Of a stretch of DNA of 64,000 nucleotides, positions 1-7,243 are shown piece by piece. The notes under the pieces are model-generated. The model was given only the letters and a program-made list of their open reading frames with translations, was not told the DNA's origin and ran no database searches. The translations under genes were made by a program, and so were the position numbers. The first letter of the stretch is position 1. Each line of letters begins with the position of its first letter. This DNA is from Salipiger bermudensis HTCC2601 (lineage in GTDB: Bacteria > Pseudomonadota > Alphaproteobacteria > Rhodobacterales > Rhodobacteraceae): assembly GCF_000153725.1 (NCBI RefSeq), contig NZ_DS022277.1, positions 219,342 to 283,341 on the forward strand. Direction: 5' to 3'.

Positions 1-625
1 AGAGGCCGATGAGGGCGGGCGTGAAGGAGAAGCCCGAGGCAAAGCCCTGAATGCCGAAGGTGTAGCGCATCACGCCCGAGATCGGGTCGGCCCCGACGGT
101 CGAGATCAGAATGCCCAGAAGGCCCGAGATCGCGCCCTTGAGCAGGTCGCCCGAGAGCGAGGCGATGATGGTGAGACCAAAGAGGGCCAGCGCGAAATAC
201 TCCGGTGCGCCGAACTCCAGCGCGATGCCGGCCAGCTGCGGCGCGAGCGTCGCCAGCACGATGGCGGCGATCAGGCCGCCCACGGTCGAGGCGATGGTCG
301 CCATGCCAAGCGCCTTGCCGGCCTCGCCTTTCTGCGCCATCGGGTAGCCGTCGAGCACCGTCGCGGCGGAGGCCGGGGTGCCCGGCGTGCGCAGCAGGAT
401 CGACGAGACGCAGCCGCCGTAGATGCCGCCGATATAGATGCCGATCAACATGTTGAGCCCCATCACCGGGGTCATGCCGAAGGTCAGCGGGATCAGCAGC
501 GCCACGCCCATGGTCGCGGTCAACCCGGGCAGTGCGCCGATGACGAGCCCGCCCAGCGTGCCGGCGGCGATGGTCAGCAGCACCTGCAGATCGAGAAGCG
601 GTGTAAGAAAGGCGATCGAGTCCAT
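1..625 (-). CDS. tctA: TctA large permease of a tripartite tricarboxylate transporter (3' end outside window)
   Basis: This is the large, roughly 12-helix membrane subunit of a TTT-family secondary importer, which takes up carboxylates delivered by a periplasmic TctC protein. About 208 residues are visible from an ATG at 625; the C-terminal portion lies beyond the left edge. The N-terminal region shows the family pattern: hydrophobic helices, the GALPGLTATMGVALLIPL segment at about residues 30-47, and glycine-rich GIYIGGIYGGCVSSILLRTPG-type loops at about 62-80 that are a hallmark of TctA. It lies downstream of tctB and tctC on the same strand. The substrate cannot be read from sequence. The neighbouring acid-sugar kinase and alcohol dehydrogenase suggest a hydroxy or sugar acid (inference). 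Confidence 0.93.
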   Translation of the reverse strand, partial: MDSIAFLTPLLDLQVLLTIAAGTLGGLVIGALPGLTATMGVALLIPLTFGMTPVMGLNMLIGIYIGGIYGGCVSSILLRTPGTPASAATVLDGYPMAQKGEAGKALGMATIASTVGGLIAAIVLATLAPQLAGIALEFGAPEYFALALFGLTIIASLSGDLLKGAISGLLGILISTVGADPISGVMRYTFGIQGFASGFSFTPALIGL

Positions 626-711
626 GACGGTCCTGAAGCTCTGTCCTGCGGCCCCTGCGCGGGCCGGTGCGGGGAAGAGGCAGGACGCGGATGCGCCCTG
701 CCCCGGTGTCA

Positions 712-727
712 TGCGCCCGAAGGCGCA
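712..727 (-). terminator. UUCG-tetraloop hairpin just after tctC
   Basis: On the minus strand TGCGCC-TTCG-GGCGCA forms a perfect 6-bp stem closed by a UUCG tetraloop, starting 7 nt after the tctC stop codon and ahead of tctA. There is no U-tract. It is more likely a 3'-end stabiliser or attenuator that keeps the binding protein in excess over the permease than a full terminator. A second complementary pair (GTCCTGC 643-649 and GCAGGAC 680-686) lies in the same spacer. Confidence 0.5.
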
Positions 728-734
728 CGTCAGA

Positions 735-1694
735 TCAGTTGTTCATGCCGAGCATGCCGAGGTTCTCGAGCACGGTGCGCGAGGTCTCCATGTCGCGGCG
801 GGCGCGCGCCTCGAAGGCTTCGCCGTCCTCGAAGGTGACGAATTCGCCCATGTCGGTCAGCGTTTCGCGGAACTGCTCGTCCGTGGCAATCTGCTCGACC
901 GCATCGCGCAGCCAGGTCAGCGTTGCCTCGTCCATGCCCTTGGGACCGATCAGGCCCTTCCAGGACGACCAGGTGAAATCAACGCCCTTCTCGACCGCCG
1001 TGGGCGTGTCGGGGAACAGGTCGATGCGCTCGTCTTCCATCACGAAGAGCGGCGTCATCTGGCCGGCATCCGATGCCGACTTGGCCTCGGCAGGCGAGGC
1101 CACCATGGCGTCGATATGACCCCCGATGCAGGCGGTGCGGGCCTCGGACGAGCCGTTGAACGGCACCGACTCGATGGAGATGTCGGCGGCAGCGGCGAAA
1201 GCCTCGGCCGAGATCTGGTTGGCACCGCCGGCGCCCGAGTTGCCAACCTGCGGCGCGTTCTCGCCGGCATAGTCGATGAAGCTGTCATAGTCCGAGAACG
1301 GCGCGTCGGCACAGGCCACCATGACCTGCAGCGAACGGGCGTAGAGGCCAATGAACTCGACATCGTCGAGCTGGTAGTCGTTGCCGCCGATCAGCGGCTT
1401 GATGACCAGCGGGCCCTGGGCGCCGGCGCCCAGCGTGTAGCCGTCGGCACGGGCATTGACCGCTGCCGAGGAGCCGATCGCCCCGCCGCCGCCGGGCTGG
1501 TTGCGCACCACCATGGTGCTGTCGTCGAAGATGCGCTCGAACGCGTCGGCGACAACCCGCATCGACAGGTCGGTCGAGCCGCCCGCGGAGTAGGGCACCA
1601 CCACCTGCACGGGGCGCTGCGGGAAATCCTGCGCCAGGGCGCCGGTTGCCGCGATGGCCGCCACGGCGGCACCGATGAATGTCGTCTTGAACAT
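735..1694 (-). CDS. tctC: TctC periplasmic solute-binding protein of a TTT transporter
   Basis: This is the extracytoplasmic receptor that captures a carboxylate and hands it to TctAB. It has 319 residues, typical for the Bug/TctC family. The start at 1694 is chosen because it gives a clean Sec signal peptide (hydrophobic core, cleavage near ALA-Q at residues 21/22) and a GGGAGGAA ribosome site just upstream. The frame is open further upstream, but that part has no signal sequence. The mature part begins with the family pattern FPQRPVQVVVPYSAGGSTD and later has NQPGGGGAIGSSAAV, the usual ligand-pocket loop. It lies 38 nt after tctB and about 110 nt before tctA. The binding-protein gene usually comes first in TTT operons; here tctB precedes it. 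Confidence 0.93.
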   Translation of the reverse strand: MFKTTFIGAAVAAIAATGALAQDFPQRPVQVVVPYSAGGSTDLSMRVVADAFERIFDDSTMVVRNQPGGGGAIGSSAAVNARADGYTLGAGAQGPLVIKPLIGGNDYQLDDVEFIGLYARSLQVMVACADAPFSDYDSFIDYAGENAPQVGNSGAGGANQISAEAFAAAADISIESVPFNGSSEARTACIGGHIDAMVASPAEAKSASDAGQMTPLFVMEDERIDLFPDTPTAVEKGVDFTWSSWKGLIGPKGMDEATLTWLRDAVEQIATDEQFRETLTDMGEFVTFEDGEAFEARARRDMETSRTVLENLGMLGMNN

Positions 1695-1732
1695 GAAGTT
1701 CCTCCCTTCAGATTGAATGAGTGCAATAACGC

Positions 1733-2188
1733 TCAGGGCAGCCAGACCGAGAGAAGCTCGGTAAAGCCGAAGTAGATCGCGAGGGTCATGCCGACCGGGA
1801 ACAGGATCACCACCAGCCAGTTGCGCTCGCCCAGGAGCAGCAGGCCGAGGATGAAGGCCACCATCGTCGAAGGCAGGCAACCCACCGGCATGAAGGCCGC
1901 GGCGTAGCCGATCATCACCAGCGTGAAGGCGGCCATCGACAGCAGCACCGACTTGCCCGGCAGCGAGACGTCGGATGCAGGATCGTGCTCGGCCCGCAGC
2001 GCACGGATGATCAGCAGGACGGCCAGCAGGGCGATCAGGACGGTGACAAGCCACGGCACGAAGCTCGGCCCGGCAACACCCGGATTGAAACCCTGGTTGA
2101 TGTAGGTTGCACGCCAGCCGGCAAAGCCGCAGAGCGCCAGCAATCCGCCGCCGATCCAGAGATCTGCCCTAGCCTCACGAACGATCAT
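1733..2188 (-). CDS. tctB: TctB small permease of the TTT transporter
   Basis: This is the small four-helix membrane subunit of the TTT importer, 151 residues as expected for TctB. Four hydrophobic segments are visible (about 12-30, 43-62, 80-115 in two helices, 122-148). The start at 2188 (MIVREARADLWIGG) is preferred over an upstream in-frame ATG because an AGGACC ribosome site lies directly before it and TctB proteins typically begin with a short charged stretch such as RADLWIG. It is the first gene of the tctB-tctC-tctA unit, whose promoter lies in the divergent spacer shared with the alcohol dehydrogenase gene at 2576. Confidence 0.87.
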   Translation of the reverse strand: MIVREARADLWIGGGLLALCGFAGWRATYINQGFNPGVAGPSFVPWLVTVLIALLAVLLIIRALRAEHDPASDVSLPGKSVLLSMAAFTLVMIGYAAAFMPVGCLPSTMVAFILGLLLLGERNWLVVILFPVGMTLAIYFGFTELLSVWLP

Positions 2189-2261
2189 CAAAGGTCCTCC
2201 TCGCGTCGGGGAAGGCAGACGCGCCGCCTCCCGAGTCTTGCCGGTCAACATGACGACAAGC

Positions 2262-2274
2262 TGACAACCTGTCA
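2262..2274. promoter_or_regulatory. Inverted repeat overlapping a possible tctB -35 box
   Basis: TGACA-ACC-TGTCA is a perfect inverted repeat. Read on the minus strand it overlaps TTGACA, a possible -35 element for tctB. It resembles the better-matching sites at 2464 and 4687 (shared TGTCAA core on the plus strand) and is a plausible weaker operator for the GntR protein encoded at 4754. Confidence 0.4.
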
Positions 2275-2463
2275 ATTGGTGAAACTATATTTCTTGAAAT
2301 TCTGACGATCCGCCCGTGGAAACGCCCAGCTGAAAGACGGACGCCACATCAAAATACCGCATTCAAATAACTATTTTCATTCGCATTTTATCGCCACCTT
2401 CGCCCCACTATAGCACCACATGCGCGCGAGGGCCCCTCGCCCAGGTTGAGAGTTACCATTTGA

Positions 2464-2479
2464 CAAGTTGTAAAACTTG
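2464..2479. promoter_or_regulatory. Candidate GntR/FadR-type operator upstream of the enzyme genes
   Basis: CAAGTT-GTAA-AACTTG is a perfect 6-bp inverted repeat about 100 nt upstream of the alcohol dehydrogenase start. It contains TTGTAAAACTT (2468-2478), which fits the FadR-subfamily consensus TNGTNNNAC. The same 11-mer with one change (TTGTCAAACTT) recurs at 4688-4698 just before the gntR gene, which supports a shared, autoregulated operator. Confidence 0.55.
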
Positions 2480-2575
2480 CGCCAGTCCTGAGGCCATATT
2501 TCCGGCACTCACCCCCATGGGCGCCGACTCAGACCAGCGGCGAGACGCCGATTTCGTCCCCGAGGAGGATTCGCG

Positions 2576-3694
2576 ATGCACAACCTGACGACCCCCATCG
2601 AATTGCGCCGTCCGGCTCTTGTTCACTACGGCAGCGGCACGCTCGCAAAGCTCGCCGAGTGGGTCGCGGCCGAGGGCTACAGCACACCCTTCGTGGTCGC
2701 CGACCCGATCAACGCAGCCCGCCTCGAGGCGCTCGGCCTCGGCGCGGTCGCCTGCTTTGGCGAGGTTGTGCCCGAGCCCGGCACCGACAACCTGAACCAG
2801 GCGGTCGCGGCGGCAGGCAATGCCGATCTGGTGATCGGTTTCGGCGGCGGCTCGGCGATGGATCTCGCCAAACTCGTCGCGGTGATGATGGGACAGGACA
2901 AGCCGCTCTCCGAGATCAGCGGCCCGAACCGCGCCCCCGCCCGCAAGGTCGGCCTCGTGCAGATCCCGACCACAGCGGGCACCGGCTCCGAGGTTGGCAC
3001 CCGTGCGCTGGTGACCGATCCGGAAACCAACAGCAAGATCGCCACGGAGAGCCCCCACATGCTCGCCGATCTGGCGATCATCGACCCCGATCTCACCATG
3101 ACCGTGCCGCCGCATGTCACCGCCGCCACCGGCGTCGATGCCATGGCCCATTGCGCCGAGGCCTTCACCTCCAAGCGCGCCCACCCGCTGATCGACGGCT
3201 ACGCGCTGCAGGGGATCGAGCTCGTCGGGCAGTATCTCAAACGCGCCGTCGACAACGGCGATGATGCCGAGGCGCGCGCCGGGCTCGCGCTCGCGGCCTT
3301 CTATGGCGGCGTCTGCCTCGGGCCGGTGAACACCACCGCCGGCCACGCCCTGAGCTACCCGCTCGGCACCCGCTACAAGCTCCCGCACGGCATCGCCAAC
3401 GCGCTGATCTTCCCGCATGTTCTGGCCGCCAACGCCGAGGCGCGCCCCGAGAAGACGGCGCAGATCGCCGCCGCGCTCGGCTTCGACGGCGGCAGCGAGG
3501 ACACGGTCCGTGCCGGTGCAACCGCGTTCTGCGAAGCGCTCGGCCTGGACATGCGGCTGCGCGCCCACGGCGTGACCGAAGACAGCCTGCGCGCCATGGC
3601 CGAGGAGGCCCACGGCATCCGCCGGCTGCTTGACTGGAACCCGCGCGATCTCTCGGTGGACGAGATCGAGGCAATCTACCGCCGCGCGTTCTGA
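2576..3694 (+). CDS. Iron-containing alcohol dehydrogenase
   Basis: This is an NAD(P)-dependent group III (iron) alcohol dehydrogenase of 372 residues. The N-terminal nucleotide-binding half has GFGGGSAMDLAKL (88-100) and PTTAGTGSEVG (131-141). The C-terminal helical domain carries the four metal ligands in canonical spacing: D188 and H192 in GVDAMAHCAEA, H257 in TTAGHALSYPLG and H271 in KLPHG. The family includes maleylacetate reductases and many hydroxy-acid and polyol dehydrogenases, so the substrate is open. Its stop lies 5 nt before a four-carbon acid-sugar kinase gene, and it diverges from a carboxylate importer. A role in oxidising or reducing a C4 hydroxy/sugar acid fits (inference). 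A palindromic operator lies about 100 nt upstream. Confidence 0.9.
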   Translation: MHNLTTPIELRRPALVHYGSGTLAKLAEWVAAEGYSTPFVVADPINAARLEALGLGAVACFGEVVPEPGTDNLNQAVAAAGNADLVIGFGGGSAMDLAKLVAVMMGQDKPLSEISGPNRAPARKVGLVQIPTTAGTGSEVGTRALVTDPETNSKIATESPHMLADLAIIDPDLTMTVPPHVTAATGVDAMAHCAEAFTSKRAHPLIDGYALQGIELVGQYLKRAVDNGDDAEARAGLALAAFYGGVCLGPVNTTAGHALSYPLGTRYKLPHGIANALIFPHVLAANAEARPEKTAQIAAALGFDGGSEDTVRAGATAFCEALGLDMRLRAHGVTEDSLRAMAEEAHGIRRLLDWNPRDLSVDEIEAIYRRAF

Positions 3695-3699
3695 GCGCC

Positions 3700-4722
3700 A
3701 TGCCGCCGCGCGTCCATATCGTTGCCGACGACCTGACCGGCGCGCTCGACAGCGCGGCGACATTCGCAGCGCGGGGTGCCCGGGTGCGGGTGGCCTGCAC
3801 GCCTGCGGATTTCGCCACTGCACTGACCTCCGGGGCCGACGTGGTCGCGGTGGCGACAGGCACGCGCGACGGCAGCGAGGCAGACGCGATCTCTAAGGCG
3901 CGCATCGTGGCACGAGCACTCGACGGGCGGGACGGGCTGCTCTTCAAGAAAATCGACAGCCGGCTCAAGGGGCATATCGGAGCTGAGCTCGACGCTCTGG
4001 TTCCCGCGGGCGCCTCGCTTCTCGTCAATCCGTCCATCCCGGCGCTAGGACGCTATTGCAGCGATGGCGCGATCACCGGCGCCGGCGTCGAGACGCCCAT
4101 TGCCGTGGCCGACCGGATCGGCCGCGCGGTGGCCGTTCCGGACACGCCCGACCAGGCCTCTCTGGATGCGCAGCTGCCTGATAGACTTGAAGAAACGGTC
4201 TTTGTCGGCGCGGCGGGCCTGGCCGAGGCGCTCGCCCGCCGACTCTGGCCCGCGCCGCAGCCGCGCGCCCTGCCCCGGCCCGGCCTGCCGGCGTTGCTCG
4301 CCATCGGTTCACGCGATCCGGTGACCTCGGCGCAGCTCGCCGCGCTTGGCGATGTTCCGCTGGCCGAGGCCCCGAACGGCGCATGCCCGGCCCTGCCCGA
4401 CGTGCCACTGCTGCTCTTGCGCATGACCCAAGGATCCGAGGCCATTGACGGCGCGCAGGCCGGCGCGGCCTTTGCCGAGACGATCGCCACGGCCCATGAC
4501 CGCCTGCACCCCGCGACGCTCTTTGCCTGCGGCGGAGAAAGCGCAGCGGCGCTGCTGGCCCGGCTGAAGATCGGCCAGCTCGACGTGTTGGGCGAAGCGC
4601 TGCCCGGGGTGCCGGTCGCGCGATGTGCAGACGGGCCGCCATTGCTGCTGATCACCAAGTCCGGCGGCTTCGGGCCGCCCGACACGCTTGTCAAACTTGT
4701 AAAATTCCTCGTGAATGGCTAA
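3700..4722 (+). CDS. Four-carbon acid sugar kinase family protein (DUF1537)
   Basis: This belongs to the ATP-dependent kinase family shown to phosphorylate four-carbon acid sugars such as threonate, erythronate and 3-oxo-tetronates (OtnK/DtnK type). The N-terminal substrate domain begins at once with IVADDLTGALDSA (about 7-19, carrying the conserved Asp pair) and has FKKIDSRLKGHIGAEL at about 85-100. The C-terminal ATP domain ends with the family's TKSGGFG motif. At 340 residues it is shorter than typical members (about 400-430), the reduction lying in the middle. It is cotranscribed with the iron alcohol dehydrogenase and followed 31 nt later by gntR. The usual partners OtnC/OtnI or PdxA2 are not in this window, so the pathway is incomplete here. 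Confidence 0.88.
   Translation: MPPRVHIVADDLTGALDSAATFAARGARVRVACTPADFATALTSGADVVAVATGTRDGSEADAISKARIVARALDGRDGLLFKKIDSRLKGHIGAELDALVPAGASLLVNPSIPALGRYCSDGAITGAGVETPIAVADRIGRAVAVPDTPDQASLDAQLPDRLEETVFVGAAGLAEALARRLWPAPQPRALPRPGLPALLAIGSRDPVTSAQLAALGDVPLAEAPNGACPALPDVPLLLLRMTQGSEAIDGAQAGAAFAETIATAHDRLHPATLFACGGESAAALLARLKIGQLDVLGEALPGVPVARCADGPPLLLITKSGGFGPPDTLVKLVKFLVNG
4687..4707. promoter_or_regulatory. Candidate operator for GntR autoregulation
   Basis: TTGTCAAACTT at 4688-4698, followed by GTAAAATTC, matches TTGTAAAACTT at 2468-2478 in 10 of 11 positions and fits the FadR-type TNGTNNNAC pattern. It overlaps the 3' end of the kinase gene, about 55-65 nt before the gntR start, where binding could repress gntR separately from the upstream genes. 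Confidence 0.5.
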
Positions 4723-4753
4723 GCCCAGAGGGTGACACGGAGCCGAACCCCAC

Positions 4754-5491
4754 ATGCCGAACGGGAAACCCAGATCCAGGATGCCACTGGCGGACAAGGT
4801 CTATCACTCGCTGCACGCCCGCATCGTGAATGGCGACTACCCCGCCAATGACAAACTGCCCGCGGAGATCCAGCTCGCCGAGGAGTTCGGCGTCTCGCGT
4901 CCCGTTCTGAGGACCGCGCTGGAGCGCCTGCGCGAGGAAGGCCTCGTGGTGTCGCGTCAGGGGGCCGGGAGCTTCGTGCGTGCGACGCAGCCCAACGTGC
5001 CGCTGGGCTTTGCCAAGGTCGAGACGCTGGCCGACATCCAGCGCTGCTACGAGTTCCGCATCAACCTCGAAACCGAGGCGGCGGCGCTCGCCGCCGTGCG
5101 CCGCAACACCGCCGCTCTCACCGAGATCGAGCAAGCGCTCGACCTTCTGCGCGCCGCCACGGGCACGCTGCAGCACCGCGAGGATGCGGATTTCATGTTC
5201 CACAGCGCCGTGGCACAGGCTTCGAACAACCAGTATTTCGAGGCCACCTTCCGGGCCCTGCGCGACCATGTGAACGTGGGCATGAAGCTGCACGGCGAGT
5301 CGCTGATGAATGATGGCCGCAAGGGCCTCGAAGAGGTTCTGGCCGAGCACACGGCAATCTTCGCGGCGATACGCGCGCGCGCACCGGAAGAGGCCCGCCG
5401 CGAGATGCTCAACCACCTGCGGCACTCGCGCGACCGTCTGTTCGGCGGCGGCGTGCTCGACCTCATGATGCCCGAAGATCAGGACTCCTAG
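4754..5491 (+). CDS. GntR family transcriptional regulator, FadR/FCD subfamily
   Basis: A 245-residue FadR-type repressor or activator. The N-terminal winged helix-turn-helix covers about residues 14-80; its recognition region AEEFGVSRPVLRTALERL and the wing LVVSRQGAGSFV are typical. The C-terminal all-helical FCD ligand domain (about 90-235) shows the expected metal/acid-binding residues: Asp and His in EDADFMFHSAVA, His in AEHTAIFAAI and His in HLRHSRDRL. Regulators of this subfamily usually sense small carboxylates or sugar acids, matching the flanking TTT importer and DUF1537 kinase. A candidate operator lies just upstream, with related sites in the tctB/dehydrogenase spacer, so it probably controls both divergent units and itself (inference). 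Confidence 0.92.
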   Translation: MPNGKPRSRMPLADKVYHSLHARIVNGDYPANDKLPAEIQLAEEFGVSRPVLRTALERLREEGLVVSRQGAGSFVRATQPNVPLGFAKVETLADIQRCYEFRINLETEAAALAAVRRNTAALTEIEQALDLLRAATGTLQHREDADFMFHSAVAQASNNQYFEATFRALRDHVNVGMKLHGESLMNDGRKGLEEVLAEHTAIFAAIRARAPEEARREMLNHLRHSRDRLFGGGVLDLMMPEDQDS

Positions 5492-5656
5492 ACGCTCGGC
5501 GACAATTGCCGTGACCGCGATCGCCTGTAAGCGAAGGCTTGGACGGGAAGGCTTGGACCGGGGGGGGCACCGAGAGCCCAGGTGCTTCCAGTCGTGGAGC
5601 CGGCCGAACACCCCGACCGGTCCAGCGCGACCTTTGGGCGAGGTCCGCGGCGGTGG

Positions 5657-6274
5657 TCAGCTCCTGCGTGGACGCAAACGCGGCGCGCGGATGCGATGTC
5701 GCAGAACCGCCAGCCCACAGGCCAGCACGACGAGACCACAAAGCAGCGCCTTCGACGCCGTGCCCATGGTGCCCTCGATCAGAAGCGCATGCACCACGCT
5801 GCCGACGACCACCACGACCGCCAGCACGCGGTGCACCAGATGCCAGCGCCGCGTCTTGTTCCCCGCCACCGCCATGCCCTGCATTGCAAAAAGCGCCCAC
5901 ATGGCGATCACCCCCCATGCCGAGAACGGCGTCGGCGACCTGAACAGCAGGGCGTCGACGACATCCGGAGGGCTTGTGATCCACAGGCCCGCCACATGCA
6001 CCAAGATACACAGGACAAGAACAGTCCCGGCGTGTCGGTGCATGCGCCTTCCACGCGCTCCGTGCAGCCCCGGCAGACGGCTCGTGGCCAGCAGCGGCTG
6101 CAGCAGCAGCATGCCCATCGCGGCGATGCCAGCAAAGCCCGCGACGATGTAGACAGGCCGCCGCCACGCCAAGAGCGGACTGCCCGCCGCGACGAGCAAC
6201 GGAACAGCGATTGCGAGCGCGAGCGCGCCCCAGACGAACGCCGCCCGAAGCCCTTGTGCTTGACGATGGTTCAA
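5657..6274 (-). CDS. Ferric reductase-like transmembrane haem b protein
   Basis: A 205-residue inner-membrane protein with five to six predicted helices. Two helices carry paired histidines suited to bis-His haem b ligation across the membrane: H81 and H93 in RRMHRHAGTVLVLCILVHVAG, and H148 and H162 in WHLVHRVLAVVVVVGSVVHALL. This arrangement is that of the ferric-reductase/YedZ (MsrQ) transmembrane domain. No FAD/NADPH domain is attached, so it must receive electrons from another protein. Its ATG lies 13 nt after the stop of a Tat-exported dioxygenase-like gene, so the two are an operon. The C-terminus is arginine-rich. It converges with gntR; the spacer 5492-5656 holds only a short direct repeat (AAGGCTTGGAC at 5534 and 5548). 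Confidence 0.82.
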   Translation of the reverse strand: MNHRQAQGLRAAFVWGALALAIAVPLLVAAGSPLLAWRRPVYIVAGFAGIAAMGMLLLQPLLATSRLPGLHGARGRRMHRHAGTVLVLCILVHVAGLWITSPPDVVDALLFRSPTPFSAWGVIAMWALFAMQGMAVAGNKTRRWHLVHRVLAVVVVVGSVVHALLIEGTMGTASKALLCGLVVLACGLAVLRHRIRAPRLRPRRS

Positions 6275-6287
6275 GCCCGAACCCCGA

Positions 6288-6773
6288 TCAGACCGGGCGC
6301 AGCACGAAATGCGCCTCGAGACTGCTGTCTCGCGCGCTGCTCATCAAGGGCCGGAGGAAGACGGTTTCGAACTCGCCGCTGTCATAGGCCAGATGGCCGT
6401 GCGGTTGTCCGAAGGCCGGCACGATCTGCGGCATCTCGAGCCGGAAGACCCCGTTGGCGTCCGTGAGCGTCGCGCCGTGGCTCTGCGGGTCACGCTCGTG
6501 ACCTTCGGTGGTGTGGGCCCAGATCTGGATCCGCTGGCCGGCCAGAGGCGCCCCGTCCCCGGCGCGCCGGACGGTTCCGGTCATCCAGAACCCGCCATTT
6601 CCGATGCGCTCGACGATGGGCGCGCCGGGGCGGTAGTTGTTGCGTCCCCCGCGCATCGACGGGGTCGGGGCAAGCCCCTGCGCGCGGGCGGGGGTGGGCC
6701 GGGCGGCGATGGCGCCGGCGATGGCCGCCCCGCTGGAGGCGATCAGATGGCGGCGTGTGATGAGGGTGGTCAT
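6288..6773 (-). CDS. Tat-exported intradiol ring-cleavage dioxygenase-like protein
   Basis: A 161-residue protein with a twin-arginine-type leader (R7-R8 in TRRHLIASSGAAIAG, probable cleavage near ARA-Q at 31/32). The mature part has the beta-sandwich pattern of the protocatechuate/intradiol dioxygenase superfamily: VTGTVRRAGDGAPLAGQRIQIW (peptidase-regulatory/CNA-like fold), then ATLTDANGVFRLEMP, then PHGHLAYDS with H125 and H127 as candidate iron ligands. It is much shorter than catalytic protocatechuate 3,4-dioxygenase subunits, and the second tyrosine ligand is not obvious. It could be a non-canonical dioxygenase or a carbohydrate- or metal-binding relative. It pairs with a haem b membrane protein, suggesting a periplasmic redox role (inference). 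Confidence 0.72.
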   Translation of the reverse strand: MTTLITRRHLIASSGAAIAGAIAARPTPARAQGLAPTPSMRGGRNNYRPGAPIVERIGNGGFWMTGTVRRAGDGAPLAGQRIQIWAHTTEGHERDPQSHGATLTDANGVFRLEMPQIVPAFGQPHGHLAYDSGEFETVFLRPLMSSARDSSLEAHFVLRPV

Positions 6774-7243
6774 CCGGGCATCTCCCTGTCAGTCCCTGCT
6801 AGGGTCCGGCGGCCATGCAGCCGCTCGGGTCAAAGAATTGTAGCGCGTCGAAGCCTCGGCACCAAAGTTCAAGCCGGTTGATCGAGATGACTTGAGGTAA
6901 AAATCCGTTGATCGGAGTCGGGTCCGAGCCTGCATCCCCCTTCGCCCGGTCTCGCGTCACGCAGGTCTCTTGCATCTCCGCGCCTCGATCTTCTCGGGGC
7001 TCGCCGCGCCATGCACGATCTCCACACCAGGACGCCCCCGCCCACGAACGCGCTCGCCGGTGCGAGCGCCCGCCTCGCGGCACGGAGGCAGCGCCCCCGA
7101 ACTGCGCGTCCCACGCCTTCGTGCTCACGCTCCTCGTCTCGCCCGTGCTCTACTCGCTCTTGGAGGGCATCCGATTCCGCCAACCACGCCACGGCCCCCA
7201 CGGAGGGCTCGCCGCACAGAGGTCAACTGAGGAGGACGACCGC
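6774..7243. other. 470-base spacer with a decayed-gene-like in-frame segment before the dienelactone hydrolase
   Basis: The left end is the promoter side of the Tat dioxygenase gene (AGGGAG ribosome site just above 6773). On the plus strand a frame in register with the gene at 7244 stays open from 6908. Most of it is arginine/proline-rich and looks non-coding, but codons 7115-7170 read AFVLTLLVSPVLYSLLEG, which resembles the last membrane helix and tail of RND efflux pumps. I interpret it as a possible relic rather than part of the hydrolase. No RNA gene or mobile element is seen. Confidence 0.45.

Larger units (their letters stand above)
2189..2575. other. Divergent control region between tctBCA and the acid-sugar enzyme genes
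   Basis: No gene is seen in this 387-base spacer. It is markedly more A/T-rich than the genes around it, especially at 2275-2400, as expected for a region holding two divergent promoters. Two candidate regulator sites are listed separately (2262-2274 and 2464-2479). On the minus strand a TTGACA (2277-2272) followed after 17 nt by CATGTT is a possible promoter for tctB. On the plus strand a GGAGGA ribosome site lies just before the ATG at 2576. Confidence 0.6.

Noticed and set aside
438-1775. 445-codon plus-strand open frame across tctC
   Set aside because: Antisense to tctC, which has a signal peptide, family motifs and a ribosome site.
5534-5558. Short direct repeat AAGGCTTGGAC in the gntR / haem protein spacer
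   Set aside because: Only two 11-nt copies with no further context; not enough to call a functional element.
6908-7243. N-terminal 112-residue extension of the dienelactone hydrolase
   Set aside because: Arg/Pro-rich, no signal peptide, and a strong AGGAGGA ribosome site exists for the ATG at 7244.
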